Origin: an uncultured Erwinia sp.
GTDB lineage: Bacteria > Pseudomonadota > Gammaproteobacteria > Enterobacterales > Enterobacteriaceae
Direction of reading: 5' to 3'
Assembly (NCBI GenBank): GCA_913775305.1
Contig: CAJYIY010000049.1
Coordinates: 1-54,690, forward strand
Length of the DNA stretch: 54,690 bases
Below, in pieces: positions 54,228 through 54,690 of the stretch (positions are counted from its first letter, which is position 1; each line of letters begins with the position of its first letter). The position numbers and the translations under genes were made by a program. The notes under the pieces were generated by a model that made no database searches, was not told where the DNA came from, and saw nothing but the letters and a program-made list of their open reading frames with translations.

Positions 54228-54690
54228 TCAATGTGGGTCTGCGTATTGATGTTGATACCTGGCGAGGTACCCGTGACGGGGTGCCTCGTCTGCTGGAAAT
54301 TTTGCAGCGACAGCAGACACAGGCGAGCTTTTTCTTCAGCGTTGGGCCGGACAATATGGGGCGCCACCTGTGGCGACTGCTGAAACCGCGTTTTCTGTGG
54401 AAGATGCTGCGCTCCAGCGCGGCATCGCTCTACGGCTGGGATATTCTGCTGGCGGGCACCGCGTGGCCGGGGCGTCGTATTGGCGACGGCCATGCGGAGG
54501 TCATTCGCGCGGCGGCAGAGCAGCATGAAATCGGGCTGCATGCCTGGGACCATTTTGCCTGGCAAACCTGGGCAGGCGTCTGGCCGAAGGAAAAACTGCA
54601 TGCGGAGATCGAACGCGGTGCCCGCGCGCTGGCGGACATCCTCGGCAGGCCGGTAAACTGCTCCGCATGCAGTTTTTCCTTCGAGATCGG
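54224..54690 (+). CDS. arnD: 4-deoxy-4-formamido-L-arabinose-phosphoundecaprenol deformylase ArnD, partial
   Basis: The N-terminal part of a polysaccharide-deacetylase-family enzyme of about 300 aa: [24 protein letters not shown] (metal-binding Asp), [35 protein letters not shown] and [11 protein letters not shown] (His). It removes the formyl group from undecaprenyl-P-Ara4FN. It is truncated by the window end. The last residues (CSFSFEI) do not match the family, which continues CSAAAGWRAD. The sequence becomes unreliable at about 54661 (see the artefact feature). arnT/E/F presumably follow outside. Confidence 0.9.
   Translation, partial: MINVGLRIDVDTWRGTRDGVPRLLEILQRQQTQASFFFSVGPDNMGRHLWRLLKPRFLWKMLRSSAASLYGWDILLAGTAWPGRRIGDGHAEVIRAAAEQHEIGLHAWDHFAWQTWAGVWPKEKLHAEIERGARALADILGRPVNCSACSFSFEI
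54661..54690. other. Fold-back chimera plus adapter-like bases at the contig end
   Basis: Bases 54661-54683 are the exact reverse complement of 54585-54607 (23 bp), and the last seven bases, AGATCGG, equal the start of a widely used sequencing adapter. The ArnD reading stops making sense at the same point. This is best explained as a chimeric or hairpin read end left in the assembly, not as biology. Confidence 0.85.

Noticed and set aside
54224..54690. A mutated or chimeric ArnD C-terminal region as biology
   Set aside because: The divergence coincides exactly with a 23-bp fold-back copy and adapter-like terminal bases, so an assembly artefact is far more likely.

Overview
The window reads as chromosomal DNA of a plant- or environment-associated member of the Enterobacterales, most likely Erwiniaceae (Erwinia/Pantoea-like). 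This is inferred from the arnBCAD order, the E. coli-like ClcA, OsmC, PqqU and Gcd proteins, and a moderately GC-rich backbone. No rRNA and no intact tRNA gene is present. The window seems to be one complete short-read contig. It starts inside an IS3-family element. It ends in a fold-back artefact followed by seven bases that match the start of a common sequencing adapter, so about the last 30 bases are probably not genomic.

Positions 1-8200 are an accessory, decaying region. They hold an IS3-family orfB with its -1 frameshift site, a ribbon-helix-helix gene cut off by that IS, and a 21-bp-spaced repeat array. Next come a secreted protein, a putative winged-helix protein and a 3.1-kb islet bounded by a 13-bp direct repeat. 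The right copy of that repeat lies in a degenerate tRNA-Arg(TCT)-like 3' end. The islet carries a truncated P4-type integrase, a BRO-N antirepressor-like gene and a very AT-rich acyltransferase-3 gene. To its right are broken genes: a recombinase C-terminus, a metallo-beta-lactamase-fold hydrolase, a GlxA-type regulator and a histidine phosphatase.

Positions 8200-21400 are ordinary backbone with regulator/transporter modules: a LysR gene divergent from an MFS/SnoaL pair, a LysR gene divergent from an atypical SDR, an MFS exporter, a DUF1304 protein and ClcA. An MFS sugar porter paired with a lone PTS EIIA follows, then an unannotated 52-aa membrane protein and a GAF-GGDEF cyclase.

Positions 21860-27077 are the most interesting part. 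This is a compact type II fatty-acid-synthase-like cluster: ketosynthase, acyl carrier protein, ketoreductase, two hotdog dehydratase-like proteins, a hotdog thioesterase and an alpha/beta hydrolase. It has no glycosyltransferase, ligase or exporter, so it could make and release a small acyl product.

Positions 27485-35800 hold osmC, then an operon joining a homocysteine S-methyltransferase to a complete Dpp/Opp-type ABC importer. An iron alcohol dehydrogenase and a lipoprotein follow. Positions 36264-40988 pair the PQQ receptor PqqU with PQQ-dependent glucose dehydrogenase Gcd. Positions 41598-49689 are a polyol/pentose cluster converging on D-xylulose: LacI regulator, D-lyxose isomerase-like protein, xylitol/sorbitol-type dehydrogenase, xylulokinase and an Rbs-type ABC importer. 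Two matching operator-like palindromes lie in its divergent promoter. The window ends with arnB-arnC-arnA-arnD for lipid A aminoarabinose modification, preceded by a PmrA-box-like sequence.
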